Source: Isoptericola cucumis (GTDB lineage Bacteria; Actinomycetota; Actinomycetes; Actinomycetales; Cellulomonadaceae). Taken from it: a DNA stretch of 64,000 nucleotides. The number at the start of each line of letters is the position of its first letter. Position 1 is the first letter of the stretch. The notes beneath the pieces were generated by a model. The model made no database searches and was not told the DNA's origin. It worked only from the letters and a program-made list of their open reading frames with translations. The translations under genes were made by a program, and so were the position numbers. Shown piece by piece: positions 9,418 through 18,023 of this stretch. The stretch is taken from positions 1-64,000 of the forward strand of contig NZ_BMDG01000004.1 of the NCBI RefSeq assembly GCF_014635665.1. Reading direction: 5' to 3'.

Positions 9418-10325
9418 TGCCGGACGCGCGCACGGACGCCGAGCTCGTCCGCCGCGGCCTGGCGCGATCCCGACGGCACGCCGCGGAGCTCGTCGCGGCG
9501 GGCCGGGTGTCCGTCGGCGGACGGCCGGTGTCGAAGCCGTCTGCGCAGGTCGCTCCCGCGGCCGCGCTCGTCGTCGCGCCGGACGCCGCCGACCCGGGTT
9601 ACGCCTCCCGGGCGGGCGGCAAGCTCGCCGGCGCCCTCGACGCGCTGGCCTCCCACGACGCGGGACGCGCGCTGACGGGCGCGCTGGACGGCGCCCGTTG
9701 CCTCGACCTCGGTGCCTCGACCGGCGGCTTCACGGACGTGCTCCTGCGCCGGGGCGCGGCGCACGTCGTCGCCCTCGACGTCGGGCACGACCAGATCGTG
9801 CCCCGCCTGCGGGACGACCCGCGCGTCACGGTCGTCGAGGGCTTCAACGTCCGTGACCTCGCTCCCGCCGACCTCGACGACGCGCCGGACGTCGTCGTCG
9901 GCGACCTGTCGTTCATCTCCTTGTCGCTGGTGCTCGGCCCTGTCGCCGGGGTGCTCCGGCCCGGGGCGCACGCGCTGCTGCTCGTGAAGCCGCAGTTCGA
10001 GGTCGGCCGCGAGCGGCTCGGCGCGGGCGGGGTGGTCCGTGACACGGCCCTGCAGGTCGACGCGGTGGCGACCGTCGTGCGGGCGGCCGCCGGGCACGGC
10101 CTCGCGGCCCGGGCCGTGGTGCCGAGCCCGCTGCCCGGCCCGAGCGGCAACCGCGAGTACTTCTGCTGGTTCCGGGCCGTCGGCGCCCCCGAACCCGCCG
10201 CCGACGCCGCCGCGGAGTCGGCGGCCCGCGCGGCGGTCTCATGGGCCGCCGGCCTGGCCCCCGACCTGCCCCCCGGCTCAGCGCCGCCCGTCCCGCCCGT
10301 CCTGCCGATCGGAGGCACCCCGTGA
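9417..10325 (+). CDS. tlyA: TlyA family rRNA 2'-O-methyltransferase
   Basis: 302 aa. The N-terminal S4-type RNA-binding segment (LVRRGLARSRRHAAELVAAG, VSVGGRPVSKPS) is followed by an FtsJ/RrmJ Rossmann methyltransferase with DLGASTGGFTDVLL as the SAM site, GDLSFISL, and LLVKPQFEVGRE. Mycobacterial TlyA methylates C1409 of 16S and C1920 of 23S rRNA and affects capreomycin sensitivity. The long N-terminus fits the two-substrate type. A Pro/Ala-rich tail of about 35 residues is unusual. ATG overlaps the preceding stop, and the stop overlaps nadK. Confidence 0.9.
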   Translation: MPDARTDAELVRRGLARSRRHAAELVAAGRVSVGGRPVSKPSAQVAPAAALVVAPDAADPGYASRAGGKLAGALDALASHDAGRALTGALDGARCLDLGASTGGFTDVLLRRGAAHVVALDVGHDQIVPRLRDDPRVTVVEGFNVRDLAPADLDDAPDVVVGDLSFISLSLVLGPVAGVLRPGAHALLLVKPQFEVGRERLGAGGVVRDTALQVDAVATVVRAAAGHGLAARAVVPSPLPGPSGNREYFCWFRAVGAPEPAADAAAESAARAAVSWAAGLAPDLPPGSAPPVPPVLPIGGTP

Positions 10326-11266
10326 CCCGTCGAGTCCTCATCGTCACCCACGGGGGGCGGCCGGAGGCCGTGGCGGCGTTGTCCGAGGCGGTGCGCGAGC
10401 TGACCGACGCCGGCTTCGAGGTGGCGCTGCACGACGACGACCTCGCGGAGTCGTTCGGCGACCACATGGCCGCGGCCCGCGTGCGGGAGGGCGTCACCGA
10501 CTCCGAGGCCGTGATGGTGCTCGGCGGCGACGGGACGATCCTGCGCGCGGCCGAGCTCACGCACGGCACCGGCGTCCCGCTGCTCGGGGTCAACCTGGGG
10601 CACGTCGGCTTCCTCGCGGAGAGCGAGCGCGAGAACCTGCGGCACGCGGTGCGCCGGCTGGCCGCGCGGGACTACGAGGTCGAGGAGCGGGCGGTCGTCG
10701 ACGTGCGCGTCCACCTGCCGGACGAGCCCGAGCCGCTGACGGGCTGGGCGCTCAACGAGGCGACCGTGGAGAAGGCGCGGCGCGAGCGCATGATCGAGGT
10801 CGGCATCGCGGTCGACGGTCGGCCCCTGTCCTCGTTCGGGTGCGACGGCGTGGTGGTCTCCACGGCCACGGGGTCGACCGCGCACGCCTTCTCCGCCGGG
10901 GGACCGGTCATGTGGCCGGACGTCGACGGGGTGCTGCTCGTCCCGCTCTCGGCGCACGCGCTGTTCGCCCGGCCCCTCGTCATCGGGCCCCGGTCGACGT
11001 ACACGGTCAAGGTGCTGGACCGCAGCCCCGTCGGCGGCGTGCTGACCTGCGACGGCCGGCGCCGGATCGACCTGCCCGTCGGCGCCACCGTCGAGGTGCG
11101 GCGCGGGGCGCTCCCGCTGCGGTTCGCCCGGCTGACGCCCGCGCCGTTCACCGACCGGCTCGTGTCCAAGTTCTCCCTGCCCGTGGTGGGCTGGCGCGAG
11201 CTGGCGGCGAACCGGCCGGACCACGCGGGACCCCGCACGGAACCCGAGCCCGAGAAGGAGGACTGA
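10322..11266 (+). CDS. nadK: NAD kinase
   Basis: 314 aa enzyme that phosphorylates NAD to NADP. It has the GGDGT motif (MVLGGDGTILRAAEL), NLGHVGFLAE, ALNEATVEK for adenine/ribose contacts and the second conserved motif TGSTAHAFSAGGP. I take GTG at 10322, overlapping the tlyA stop as GTGA, since the sequence VTRRVLIVTHGG is the typical N-terminus. The acidic tail EPEPEKED is dispensable in relatives. The tlyA-nadK-recN order is widely conserved in Actinobacteria. Confidence 0.94.
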   Translation: MTRRVLIVTHGGRPEAVAALSEAVRELTDAGFEVALHDDDLAESFGDHMAAARVREGVTDSEAVMVLGGDGTILRAAELTHGTGVPLLGVNLGHVGFLAESERENLRHAVRRLAARDYEVEERAVVDVRVHLPDEPEPLTGWALNEATVEKARRERMIEVGIAVDGRPLSSFGCDGVVVSTATGSTAHAFSAGGPVMWPDVDGVLLVPLSAHALFARPLVIGPRSTYTVKVLDRSPVGGVLTCDGRRRIDLPVGATVEVRRGALPLRFARLTPAPFTDRLVSKFSLPVVGWRELAANRPDHAGPRTEPEPEKED

Positions 11267-11267
11267 G

Positions 11268-13034
11268 GTGCTCGAGGAGATCGCGATCGAGAACCTGGGC
11301 GTCATCGAGACCGCCCGGGTGCCGCTGTCGGAGGGGCTGACGGTCATCACCGGCGAGACCGGCGCCGGCAAGACCATGGTGCTCACCGGCCTCGGCCTGC
11401 TCATGGGCGGCAAGGCGGACGCGGGCTCGGTGCGCCCGGGCGCGTCCGGCGCCGTCGTGGAGGGCAGGGTCCGGGTGGGGGACCGCCCGGACGTCGCCCG
11501 CCGGGTCGACGAGGCGGGCGGGGAGGTCGACGACGACGGCACCGTCGTCGTGCTGCGGACGCTGGCGGCGGGCGGCAGGTCCCGCGCCCACCTGGGAGGC
11601 CGCGGTGTGCCGCAGGCCGTCCTGGCCGAGATCGCGGACGAGCTCGTGACGGTGCACGGGCAGGCCGACCAGCTGCGCCTGCGCACCCCGGCGAAGCAGC
11701 GCGACGCCCTCGACGCGTTCGCGGGCCAGGAGCACCTCGCCAACCTGCGGGACTACCGGGCGTCGTGGTCGGAGCGGGCCGGCCTGCAGGCCGAGATCGA
11801 CGACCTCACGGCGCGGACCGCCGAGCGTGCGCGCGAGGCGGAGCTCCTGCGCCTCGGCCTGGCCGAGGTGGAGCGGGTGGACCCGCAGCCCGGGGAGGAC
11901 GCCGAGCTCACCGCCCTGGTGGGGCGCCTCGGGAACGCCGAGGCGCTGCGCCTCGCCGCGCAGCAGGCGCACGACGCCGTCTCGGGGGACGACGTCGAGA
12001 CCGAGGGCAGCGCGGTCGCCGCGGTGGAGCAGGCCCGCCGGGCGCTGGAGCAGGCGGCGGGCGACGACCCGGCGCTCGCAGCGCACGCGACGCGCCTCGC
12101 GGAGGCGGGCTACCTGCTCGCCGACGTCGCCACCGAGCTGGCGTCGTACGTCGAGGACCTGCAGGCGGACCCCGCCGGGCTGGAGACGGCGCACGCCCGG
12201 CTGGCCGAGCTGGGCGGCCTGACCCGCAGCTACGGCGAGACGATCGACGACGTGCTGCAGTGGGCGAGCGACGCGGGCCTGCGCCTGCTCGACCTCGACG
12301 ACGGCGGTGAGCGGCTCGAGTCCATGCGGCAGCGCACCGCCGAGCTGGACGCCCGGCTGGCCGAGGACGCGGCCGGTCTCACCCGGGGGCGCGCGGCGGC
12401 GGCCGAGGCCCTCGGGGCGTCGGTGACCGAGGAGCTGGCCGGCCTGGCGATGCGCGGCGCCCGCCTCGTCGTGCAGGTGGAGCCCGCCCCGGAGCCGGGG
12501 CCGTGGGGCGCCGACCAGGTGACGTTCCTGCTGGAGCCGCACCCGGGTGCGCCGGCACGGCCGCTGGGCAAGGGGGCGTCCGGAGGTGAGCTGTCGCGGG
12601 TGATGCTCGCGGTCGAGGTGGCGCTCGCCACGGCCCGCGTGGACGCCGCGGACGCCGCCGGGCCGGGGGCCCGGGGCGAGGGGCCCGCACCCCTGCCGAC
12701 CTTCGTCTTCGACGAGGTCGACGCCGGCGTGGGCGGCCGGGCGGCGGTCGAGGTCGGCCGGCGCCTGGCGATGCTCGCGGGCCGCACGCAGGTGGTCGTC
12801 GTGACGCACCTGGCCCAGGTGGCGGCGTTCGCGGACGCCCACCTCGTGGTGACCAAGTCGCGGCCGGACGACGCGGACCGCGACGGCGAGGGCACCACCG
12901 TGACCGGTGTGCGCGAGGTCACGGACGACGACCGGGTCCGTGAGCTGGCCAGGATGCTCTCGGGCCAGGACGAGTCGGCGACGGCGCGCCAGCACGCGCT
13001 CGAGCTCCTGGAGTCGTCCGACGTGGGACGATAG
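11268..13034 (+). CDS. recN: DNA repair protein RecN
   Basis: 588 aa SMC-like ATPase used in double-strand break repair. The N-terminal half has ENLGVIETARVPLSEGL and the Walker A GETGAGKT; a central coiled coil rich in Ala, Glu and Arg follows; the C-terminal half has the ABC signature ASGGELSRVMLAVEVAL and Walker B TFVFDEVDAGVGG with the D-loop and the switch histidine VVVTHLAQVAAFAD. GTG start lies one base past the nadK stop. Length matches the family. Confidence 0.95.
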   Translation: MLEEIAIENLGVIETARVPLSEGLTVITGETGAGKTMVLTGLGLLMGGKADAGSVRPGASGAVVEGRVRVGDRPDVARRVDEAGGEVDDDGTVVVLRTLAAGGRSRAHLGGRGVPQAVLAEIADELVTVHGQADQLRLRTPAKQRDALDAFAGQEHLANLRDYRASWSERAGLQAEIDDLTARTAERAREAELLRLGLAEVERVDPQPGEDAELTALVGRLGNAEALRLAAQQAHDAVSGDDVETEGSAVAAVEQARRALEQAAGDDPALAAHATRLAEAGYLLADVATELASYVEDLQADPAGLETAHARLAELGGLTRSYGETIDDVLQWASDAGLRLLDLDDGGERLESMRQRTAELDARLAEDAAGLTRGRAAAAEALGASVTEELAGLAMRGARLVVQVEPAPEPGPWGADQVTFLLEPHPGAPARPLGKGASGGELSRVMLAVEVALATARVDAADAAGPGARGEGPAPLPTFVFDEVDAGVGGRAAVEVGRRLAMLAGRTQVVVVTHLAQVAAFADAHLVVTKSRPDDADRDGEGTTVTGVREVTDDDRVRELARMLSGQDESATARQHALELLESSDVGR

Positions 13035-13039
13035 GAGCG

Positions 13040-14233
13040 ATGAAGATGATCCTGCGCAAGCCTGCCCGGGGGCCGGAGCCCGGCGCCGACCTGCCCGAGG
13101 TGCGGGGGACGGCCCGCGTGGGCTCCCGCACGAAGGACCTCACCAAGCGGCTCAAGCCCGGCGACGTGGCGGTCATCGACCACGTCGACATCGACCGGGT
13201 GGCGGCCGACGCGCTCGTGACCGCCGGCCCGGCCGCGGTGCTCAACGCCGCCCGCTCCACGTCCGGCCGGTACCCCAACGCCGGGCCCGGCATCCTCGTC
13301 GAGGCCGGGATCGTCCTCGTGGACGACCTGGGCCCGGGCGTGATGTCCCTGCCGGAGGGCGCGTCGGTCACCGTGGACGGCGGGCGCGTGCTCGTCGACG
13401 GCGCGACGGTCGCCGAGGGCACCCGGCAGGACGCCGCGACGGTCGAGGCCGACATGGTGACCTCGCGCGAGGGCCTCTCCGAGGAGATCGAGAACTTCGC
13501 CGAGAACACGATGACGTACCTGCGCAAGGAGCGGGACCTCCTGCTCGACGGGGTCGGCGTGCCCGACGTGCGCACCCACATCGACGGGCGGCACGTCCTC
13601 ATCGTGGTGCGCGGCTACCACTACCGGGAGGACCTGGCGATGCTGCGGTCCTACATCACCGAGAACCGCCCGGTGCTGGTGGGCGTCGACGGCGGCGCGG
13701 ACGCGATCATCGACGCCGGGTGGAAGCCCGACATGATCGTGGGCGACATGGACTCCGTCTCCGACCGGGCGCTGTCCTCCGGCGCCGAGATCGTGGTGCA
13801 CGCGTACCGCGACGGCAACGCGCCCGGACTGGAGCGGGTCCGCGACCTCGGGGTCGAGCCGGTCGTCTTCCCGGCGACGGGCACCAGCGAGGACATCGCG
13901 ATGCTCCTCGCCGACGACAAGGGCGCCGAGCTGATCGTCGCGGTCGGCACGCACGCGACGCTCGTGGAGTTCCTCGACAAGGGGCGCGCCGGCATGGCCA
14001 GCACCTTCCTCACCCGCCTGCGCGTGGGCGGCAAGCTGGTGGACGCCAAGGGCGTGTCCCGGCTCTACCGCACCCGCATCTCGAACCTGCAGCTGACCCT
14101 GCTGTCGTTGGCCGGCGTCGCCGCCGTCCTCGCCGCGCTGTGGTCCACCTCCGCGGGCCAGACGTTCTTCGGACTCGTCGGTGCCCGGATCGACGACATC
14201 GTCTCGTGGGTGGGTAGCCTCTTCGGCGTCTGA
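13040..14233 (+). CDS. steA: SteA-like cytokinetic ring protein
   Basis: 397 aa protein resembling Corynebacterium SteA, which with SteB localises to the division ring and affects cell wall hydrolase action. The N-terminal domain has GRTKDL-like RVGSRTKDLTKRLKPGDVAVIDH. The central part resembles thiamine pyrophosphokinase-type folds (VLVGVDGGADAIIDAGWKPD, IVGDMDSVSD). One transmembrane segment sits near the C-terminus (LQLTLLSLAGVAAVLAALW). GGAG precedes ATG 13040. The partner steB gene is 81 nt downstream. Confidence 0.82.
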   Translation: MKMILRKPARGPEPGADLPEVRGTARVGSRTKDLTKRLKPGDVAVIDHVDIDRVAADALVTAGPAAVLNAARSTSGRYPNAGPGILVEAGIVLVDDLGPGVMSLPEGASVTVDGGRVLVDGATVAEGTRQDAATVEADMVTSREGLSEEIENFAENTMTYLRKERDLLLDGVGVPDVRTHIDGRHVLIVVRGYHYREDLAMLRSYITENRPVLVGVDGGADAIIDAGWKPDMIVGDMDSVSDRALSSGAEIVVHAYRDGNAPGLERVRDLGVEPVVFPATGTSEDIAMLLADDKGAELIVAVGTHATLVEFLDKGRAGMASTFLTRLRVGGKLVDAKGVSRLYRTRISNLQLTLLSLAGVAAVLAALWSTSAGQTFFGLVGARIDDIVSWVGSLFGV

Positions 14234-14241
14234 CCGCCGCC

Positions 14242-14262
14242 GGGCGCGCCTGCGGCGCGTCC
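14242..14262 (+). other. Hairpin between steA and steB
   Basis: GGGCGCGCC (14242-14250) and GGCGCGTCC (14254-14262) can pair at 8 of 9 positions with a 3-nt loop, just after the steA stop. No U tract follows, so it may stabilise RNA or attenuate rather than terminate. Confidence 0.35.
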
Positions 14263-14314
14263 GCCCAGCCCGACCACCGACCGCCTCCCACCCGACCAAG
14301 GAACCACTGCCGAC

Positions 14315-15349
14315 GTGATCGACTTCCGGTACCACCTCGTCTCGCTGATCTCCGTCTTCCTCGCCCTGGCGGTCGGCATCATCCTGGGCGCCGGGCCCCT
14401 GCAGGGCGCCATCGGCGACCAGCTCACCGACCAGGTGGACGCGCTGCGCGGCGAGCGCAACACCCTGCGCGAGGAGCTGTCCGAGGCGCAGACCGAGGCG
14501 GGCGAGCAGCGGCAGTTCGTCGTGGCCGCGGGCGACCAGCTGGTCTCGGGCTCCCTGGCGGGTCAGCGCGTGGCGGTGGTGGACGTCGACGAGGTCGGCG
14601 ACGGCGCCGAGCAGGCCGTCCTCGACCAGCTCGACGACGCCGGTGCCGAGCTCGTGGCGCACGAGTCGCTGACCGACTCGTGGACCGCGCCGGACGAGGC
14701 CACCCTGCGCGACACCGTCGCGGGCGGGCTGCGCGAGCGGCTCGCCGAGGTCGACGGCGAGGTCGTGGACGACGAGTCGAGCACCGCCGAGCTGCTCGGC
14801 GCGGCCCTGACCGTGGCGCTCACCGACGCCGACCCCACCGACTCGTCGGCGCGGAGCGCGGAGGCGCAGGACCTGCAGGGGCTGCTCGAGAAGGTGGGCC
14901 TCGTCGACGTCGAGACGGCCCCGGAGGCACCGGCCGACGCGATCCTGCTGCTGTCGGGCGGCGACACCCACGCCGACGAGGCGCAGGCCGAGGACGCCGA
15001 CCCCGAGACCACGGGCATGGGCGCCCTGACGACGCTCGCCGGCGCGGCGGCCGACCTGTCCGGCGCCGCCGTGGTGGCCGGCCCGACGGCGCAGGAGGGC
15101 GACCTGGTCTCCGCGATCCGGGCCGACGACGAGCTGGTCGACGCGGTCAGCACGGTGAGCGGCATCGAGAGCGTCACCGGTCAGATCGTGGTGCCGCTGG
15201 CGATCGCGGCGCAGCAGTCGGGCACCGTGGACCAGTACGGCTTCGAGGAGGGGGCCACCGTGCTGCCGCCCGAGCCCGGCTCGCAGGACGGCGACGGCAG
15301 CAGCCAGGACGCGCAGGGCGGCGCCTCGAACCAGGGCGACGGCCAGTGA
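14315..15349 (+). CDS. steB: SteB/MctB-like membrane protein
   Basis: 344 aa. The N-terminus FRYHLVSLISVFLALAVGI is one transmembrane helix and the family signature; next comes a coiled coil (about residues 45-80, TEAGEQ, RGERNTLREELSEA) and a mostly extracytoplasmic Ala/Asp-rich domain. Relatives include SteB of corynebacteria and Rv1698/MctB, annotated as a copper transport protein. Pairing with steA favours the SteB role. The final residues (SQDGDGSSQDAQGG) are low complexity. GTG start at 14315; the stop overlaps the next start as GTGA. Confidence 0.8.
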   Translation: MIDFRYHLVSLISVFLALAVGIILGAGPLQGAIGDQLTDQVDALRGERNTLREELSEAQTEAGEQRQFVVAAGDQLVSGSLAGQRVAVVDVDEVGDGAEQAVLDQLDDAGAELVAHESLTDSWTAPDEATLRDTVAGGLRERLAEVDGEVVDDESSTAELLGAALTVALTDADPTDSSARSAEAQDLQGLLEKVGLVDVETAPEAPADAILLLSGGDTHADEAQAEDADPETTGMGALTTLAGAAADLSGAAVVAGPTAQEGDLVSAIRADDELVDAVSTVSGIESVTGQIVVPLAIAAQQSGTVDQYGFEEGATVLPPEPGSQDGDGSSQDAQGGASNQGDGQ

Positions 15350-16266
15350 GCGGCCGCCGTCGCGCCGGAGCCCTGCTGCGCGCAGGGCTGGCCGCCGCGG
15401 CCGCCACGGCCGGCGCCCGCCGGCTGCTCGAGACCGACCCGCCCGGCGGGGCCGCACGCTGGACGCGGACGAACCACCGCGGGGAGCCCGTGAGCATGCT
15501 CGAGGGGCCCGCGGTCGCGGCCGGCCTGGTGGCCGGGGCGCTCGCCGGCGGCGAGGGCCGCACCCGCAGCGCCATGGCCCTCGCGACGGCGGGCGCCGGA
15601 GCGTTCGGGCTCGTCGACGACCTCGCCGAGGACACGTCCACCCGCACCAAGGGGCTGCGCGGCCACCTCGGCGCGCTGGCCGAGGGGCGGCTGACCACGG
15701 GCGGGCTCAAGGTGCTCGGGATCGGGGCCACGTCGATGGTGGCGGCGGCCGTCGGCACCCGGCGCACGGGCGGGGCGCTCGGCCACGCGACGGACGTCGT
15801 CGTCAACGGCGCACTCGTGGCGGGGACGGCCAACCTGCTCAACCTGCTCGACCTGCGTCCCGGCCGGGCCCTGAAGTCCGGCGTCGCGCTGAGCGTCCCC
15901 CTCGCTGCCGGGGGCGGCGGGGCCGGCGCCGCGGCGGTCGGGGCCGTCGTGGGGGCGGCCGCCGTCGCCGCACCGGGCGACCTCGCGGAGCGGGACATGC
16001 TGGGGGACGGCGGCGCGAACGCCCTGGGCGCGCTCGTCGGGTCGCAGTGGGCGTTCTCGGCCTCCCGCGGGGTGCGCCTCGCGGCCCTCGCGGGCGTCGT
16101 GGGGCTCACCCTCGCCTCGGAGCGCGTCAGCTTCTCCGCCGTGATCGAGCGCACGCCGTGGCTGCACCGCGTGGACCGGGTCGGACGCCGGCCGTCCGCC
16201 GGGCCCGCCGCGGAGGCCACGGCCGAAGAGCCCGCCGGGCCCGCGGACCGGGACACGCCGGCTTGA
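15346..16266 (+). CDS. MraY/WecA-like polyprenyl-phosphate sugar-1-P transferase
   Basis: 306 aa, hydrophobic, related to the GT4-type phosphotransferase superfamily. The paired aspartates are in GLVDDLAEDTSTRTKGLRGHL, LTTGGLKVLG follows, and NLLNLLDLRPGRALK and RDMLGDGGANALGALVG align with the catalytic NxxNxxD and GDxGxxxLG motifs of MraY/WecA, though imperfectly. It is shorter than MraY (about 360 aa). The gene sits between steB and murJ with overlapping stop and start codons, pointing to envelope assembly. The substrate is unknown and catalytic activity is unproven. Confidence 0.72.
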   Translation: MSGRRRAGALLRAGLAAAAATAGARRLLETDPPGGAARWTRTNHRGEPVSMLEGPAVAAGLVAGALAGGEGRTRSAMALATAGAGAFGLVDDLAEDTSTRTKGLRGHLGALAEGRLTTGGLKVLGIGATSMVAAAVGTRRTGGALGHATDVVVNGALVAGTANLLNLLDLRPGRALKSGVALSVPLAAGGGGAGAAAVGAVVGAAAVAAPGDLAERDMLGDGGANALGALVGSQWAFSASRGVRLAALAGVVGLTLASERVSFSAVIERTPWLHRVDRVGRRPSAGPAAEATAEEPAGPADRDTPA

Positions 16267-17939
16267 CCTCGCCGGCCGGCCGGGCGCGCGCCGGCCAGAC
16301 GATCGCCGGCGCGGCGGTGCTCATCACCGTCGTCACGCTGGCGAGCCGGGTGGTGGGCTTCGGGCGGTGGCTCGCCCAGGCGCGCTTCGTCGGCACCGAC
16401 GGCGTCGACGGGGCGCTGAACGCGGCGAACTTCCTGCCCAACCTCCTGTTCGAGGTCGCTGCGGGGGGTGCCCTCGCCGGTGCCGTCGTCCCGCTCCTGT
16501 CGGGGTTCCTGGTCCGGGGGGAGCGCGACAAGGCGTCGCGCACCGCGTCGGCGCTGCTCGGCTGGACGCTGACGGTCCTGGTGCCGCTCGGAGCGGTCGT
16601 GGCGCTGCTGGCCGAGCCCCTCGTGCGCGTGACGGGACTGTCCGACCCCGTGAACGTCTCCGTGGCGGTGGACTTCCTGCGGGTCTTCGCCGTCCAGATC
16701 CCGCTCTACGGCCTCGCGGTGGTGCTCGGCGGGATGCTGCAGGCGCAGAACCGGTTCTTCTGGCAGGCGTTCTCGCCGCTGGTGTCGAGCATCGTGGTCA
16801 TCGGCGTGTACGCGCGGTTCGGGACGCTCGCCGACGGGAACCAGCAGGACGTCGCGGAGCTGTCGTCGCAGGCCCTCGGCTGGCTGGCCTGGGGGATGAC
16901 CGCGGGGGTCGCCTTCCTCGCGCTCCCGCTCGTCGTGCCCGTCCTGCGCACCGGGCTGCGGCTGCGCCCCACGCTCCGGTTCCCGGACGGGGAGGGCCGG
17001 CGGGCTGCCCGGCTCGCGTTCGCGGGGATCGGCGCGCTGGTCGCCCAGCAGCTCGCGCTGCTGGCGACGATGGCGTCGGGCAACGCGGCGGGCGGCGACA
17101 GCACGTGGACGATCTTCCTGTACGCCCAGAACGTGTACTTCCTGCCCTACGCCGTGCTCGCGTTCCCCATCGCGACGAGCGCGTTCCCGCGGTTCTCCGA
17201 GCTGGCGTCGCAGGGGCGCCGCGAGGACCTCGCGCGGCTGGCGTCGTCGACCACGCGTGTGCTGGTCGTCGTGTCGGCCGGCGGCGCGGCGGCCCTCGTC
17301 GCCGCGGCACCGCTCGTCGAGAACGTGTTCGACGGCATCGCCCAGGGCGGGGCCGCGGGGCTCGGGGCGGCGCTGGCCTGGATGGCGCCCGGGCTCCTCG
17401 GGTACGCCCTGATCCTGCAGCTGTCGCGGCTGCTCTACGCGGTCGACGCCGCCCGGGCCGCGGTCGTCACGACGGCCGCCGGCTGGCTCGCGGTCGTCGT
17501 CGGCGTCGGGCTGGCGATCCCGGTGTTCGCGGGGAGCGCGCCCGGTGCCGAGACCCGGGCACTGGTGCTGGCCTGGCTCGGGGGCGCGACGACGGTCGGG
17601 ATGACCCTGGCCGGCGCGGCCCTGCTGACGGCGGTGCGGCGCAAGGTCGGGCCGCACGCGCTGTCCGGCGTGCTGCGGACCGTCGCCGTGGTGGTCGTCG
17701 CGGGCGCGGCGGGCGCGCTCCTCGGCCGCTGGGCCGTCCCGGTCGCGGACCGCGCCGCCCCGGCCGGGCCGACGGACGGTGCGTCCCCGCTCGACCTGGG
17801 GGCGCTGCTCGCCGACGTCGGGCTCGGCCTGCTCGCCGGCCTCGTCGCGATGGCGGTCGTGCTCGTCGCCGCCGCGCTCACCGACACCACGGTGCGCGGC
17901 CGGCTCCTGGGGCTGGCGCGGCGGGTCGCGCGCCGCTGA
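16263..17939 (+). CDS. murJ: Lipid II flippase MurJ
   Basis: 558 aa integral membrane protein of the MVF/MATE-like MviN family, with about 14 hydrophobic segments (for example TIAGAAVLITVVTLASRVVG, LPNLLFEVAAGGALAGAVVP). The conserved family order VxFxRxxxxAxxxG and GALAGAVVPLLSGFL is seen at the start. It flips lipid II to the outside for peptidoglycan synthesis. I chose TTG at 16263, which overlaps the upstream stop as TTGA and gives the expected N-terminus. It lacks the mycobacterial C-terminal kinase-like domain. Confidence 0.9.
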   Translation: MTSPAGRARAGQTIAGAAVLITVVTLASRVVGFGRWLAQARFVGTDGVDGALNAANFLPNLLFEVAAGGALAGAVVPLLSGFLVRGERDKASRTASALLGWTLTVLVPLGAVVALLAEPLVRVTGLSDPVNVSVAVDFLRVFAVQIPLYGLAVVLGGMLQAQNRFFWQAFSPLVSSIVVIGVYARFGTLADGNQQDVAELSSQALGWLAWGMTAGVAFLALPLVVPVLRTGLRLRPTLRFPDGEGRRAARLAFAGIGALVAQQLALLATMASGNAAGGDSTWTIFLYAQNVYFLPYAVLAFPIATSAFPRFSELASQGRREDLARLASSTTRVLVVVSAGGAAALVAAAPLVENVFDGIAQGGAAGLGAALAWMAPGLLGYALILQLSRLLYAVDAARAAVVTTAAGWLAVVVGVGLAIPVFAGSAPGAETRALVLAWLGGATTVGMTLAGAALLTAVRRKVGPHALSGVLRTVAVVVVAGAAGALLGRWAVPVADRAAPAGPTDGASPLDLGALLADVGLGLLAGLVAMAVVLVAAALTDTTVRGRLLGLARRVARR

Positions 17940-18009
17940 CGGCGGGCGGGTGTGCGCGATCGCACGACGCGCGGGCCGTGTCCGTCACCCCACGGGCCCG
18001 GGACTCGGT

Positions 18010-18015
18010 TAGCAT
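18010..18015 (+). promoter_or_regulatory. -10 element of pyrG, leaderless type
   Basis: TAGCAT ends 8 nt before the GTG start of pyrG, so transcription would begin at or next to the start codon. GGAG also lies between them. Confidence 0.5.
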
Positions 18016-18023
18016 GGAGTTCC

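Noticed and set aside
12230-15457. Minus-strand open frame of 1075 codons
   Set aside because: It is antisense to recN, steA and steB, which have clear motifs. Long antisense frames are expected at this GC content; its composition (His/Arg/Gly-rich) is typical of a shadow.
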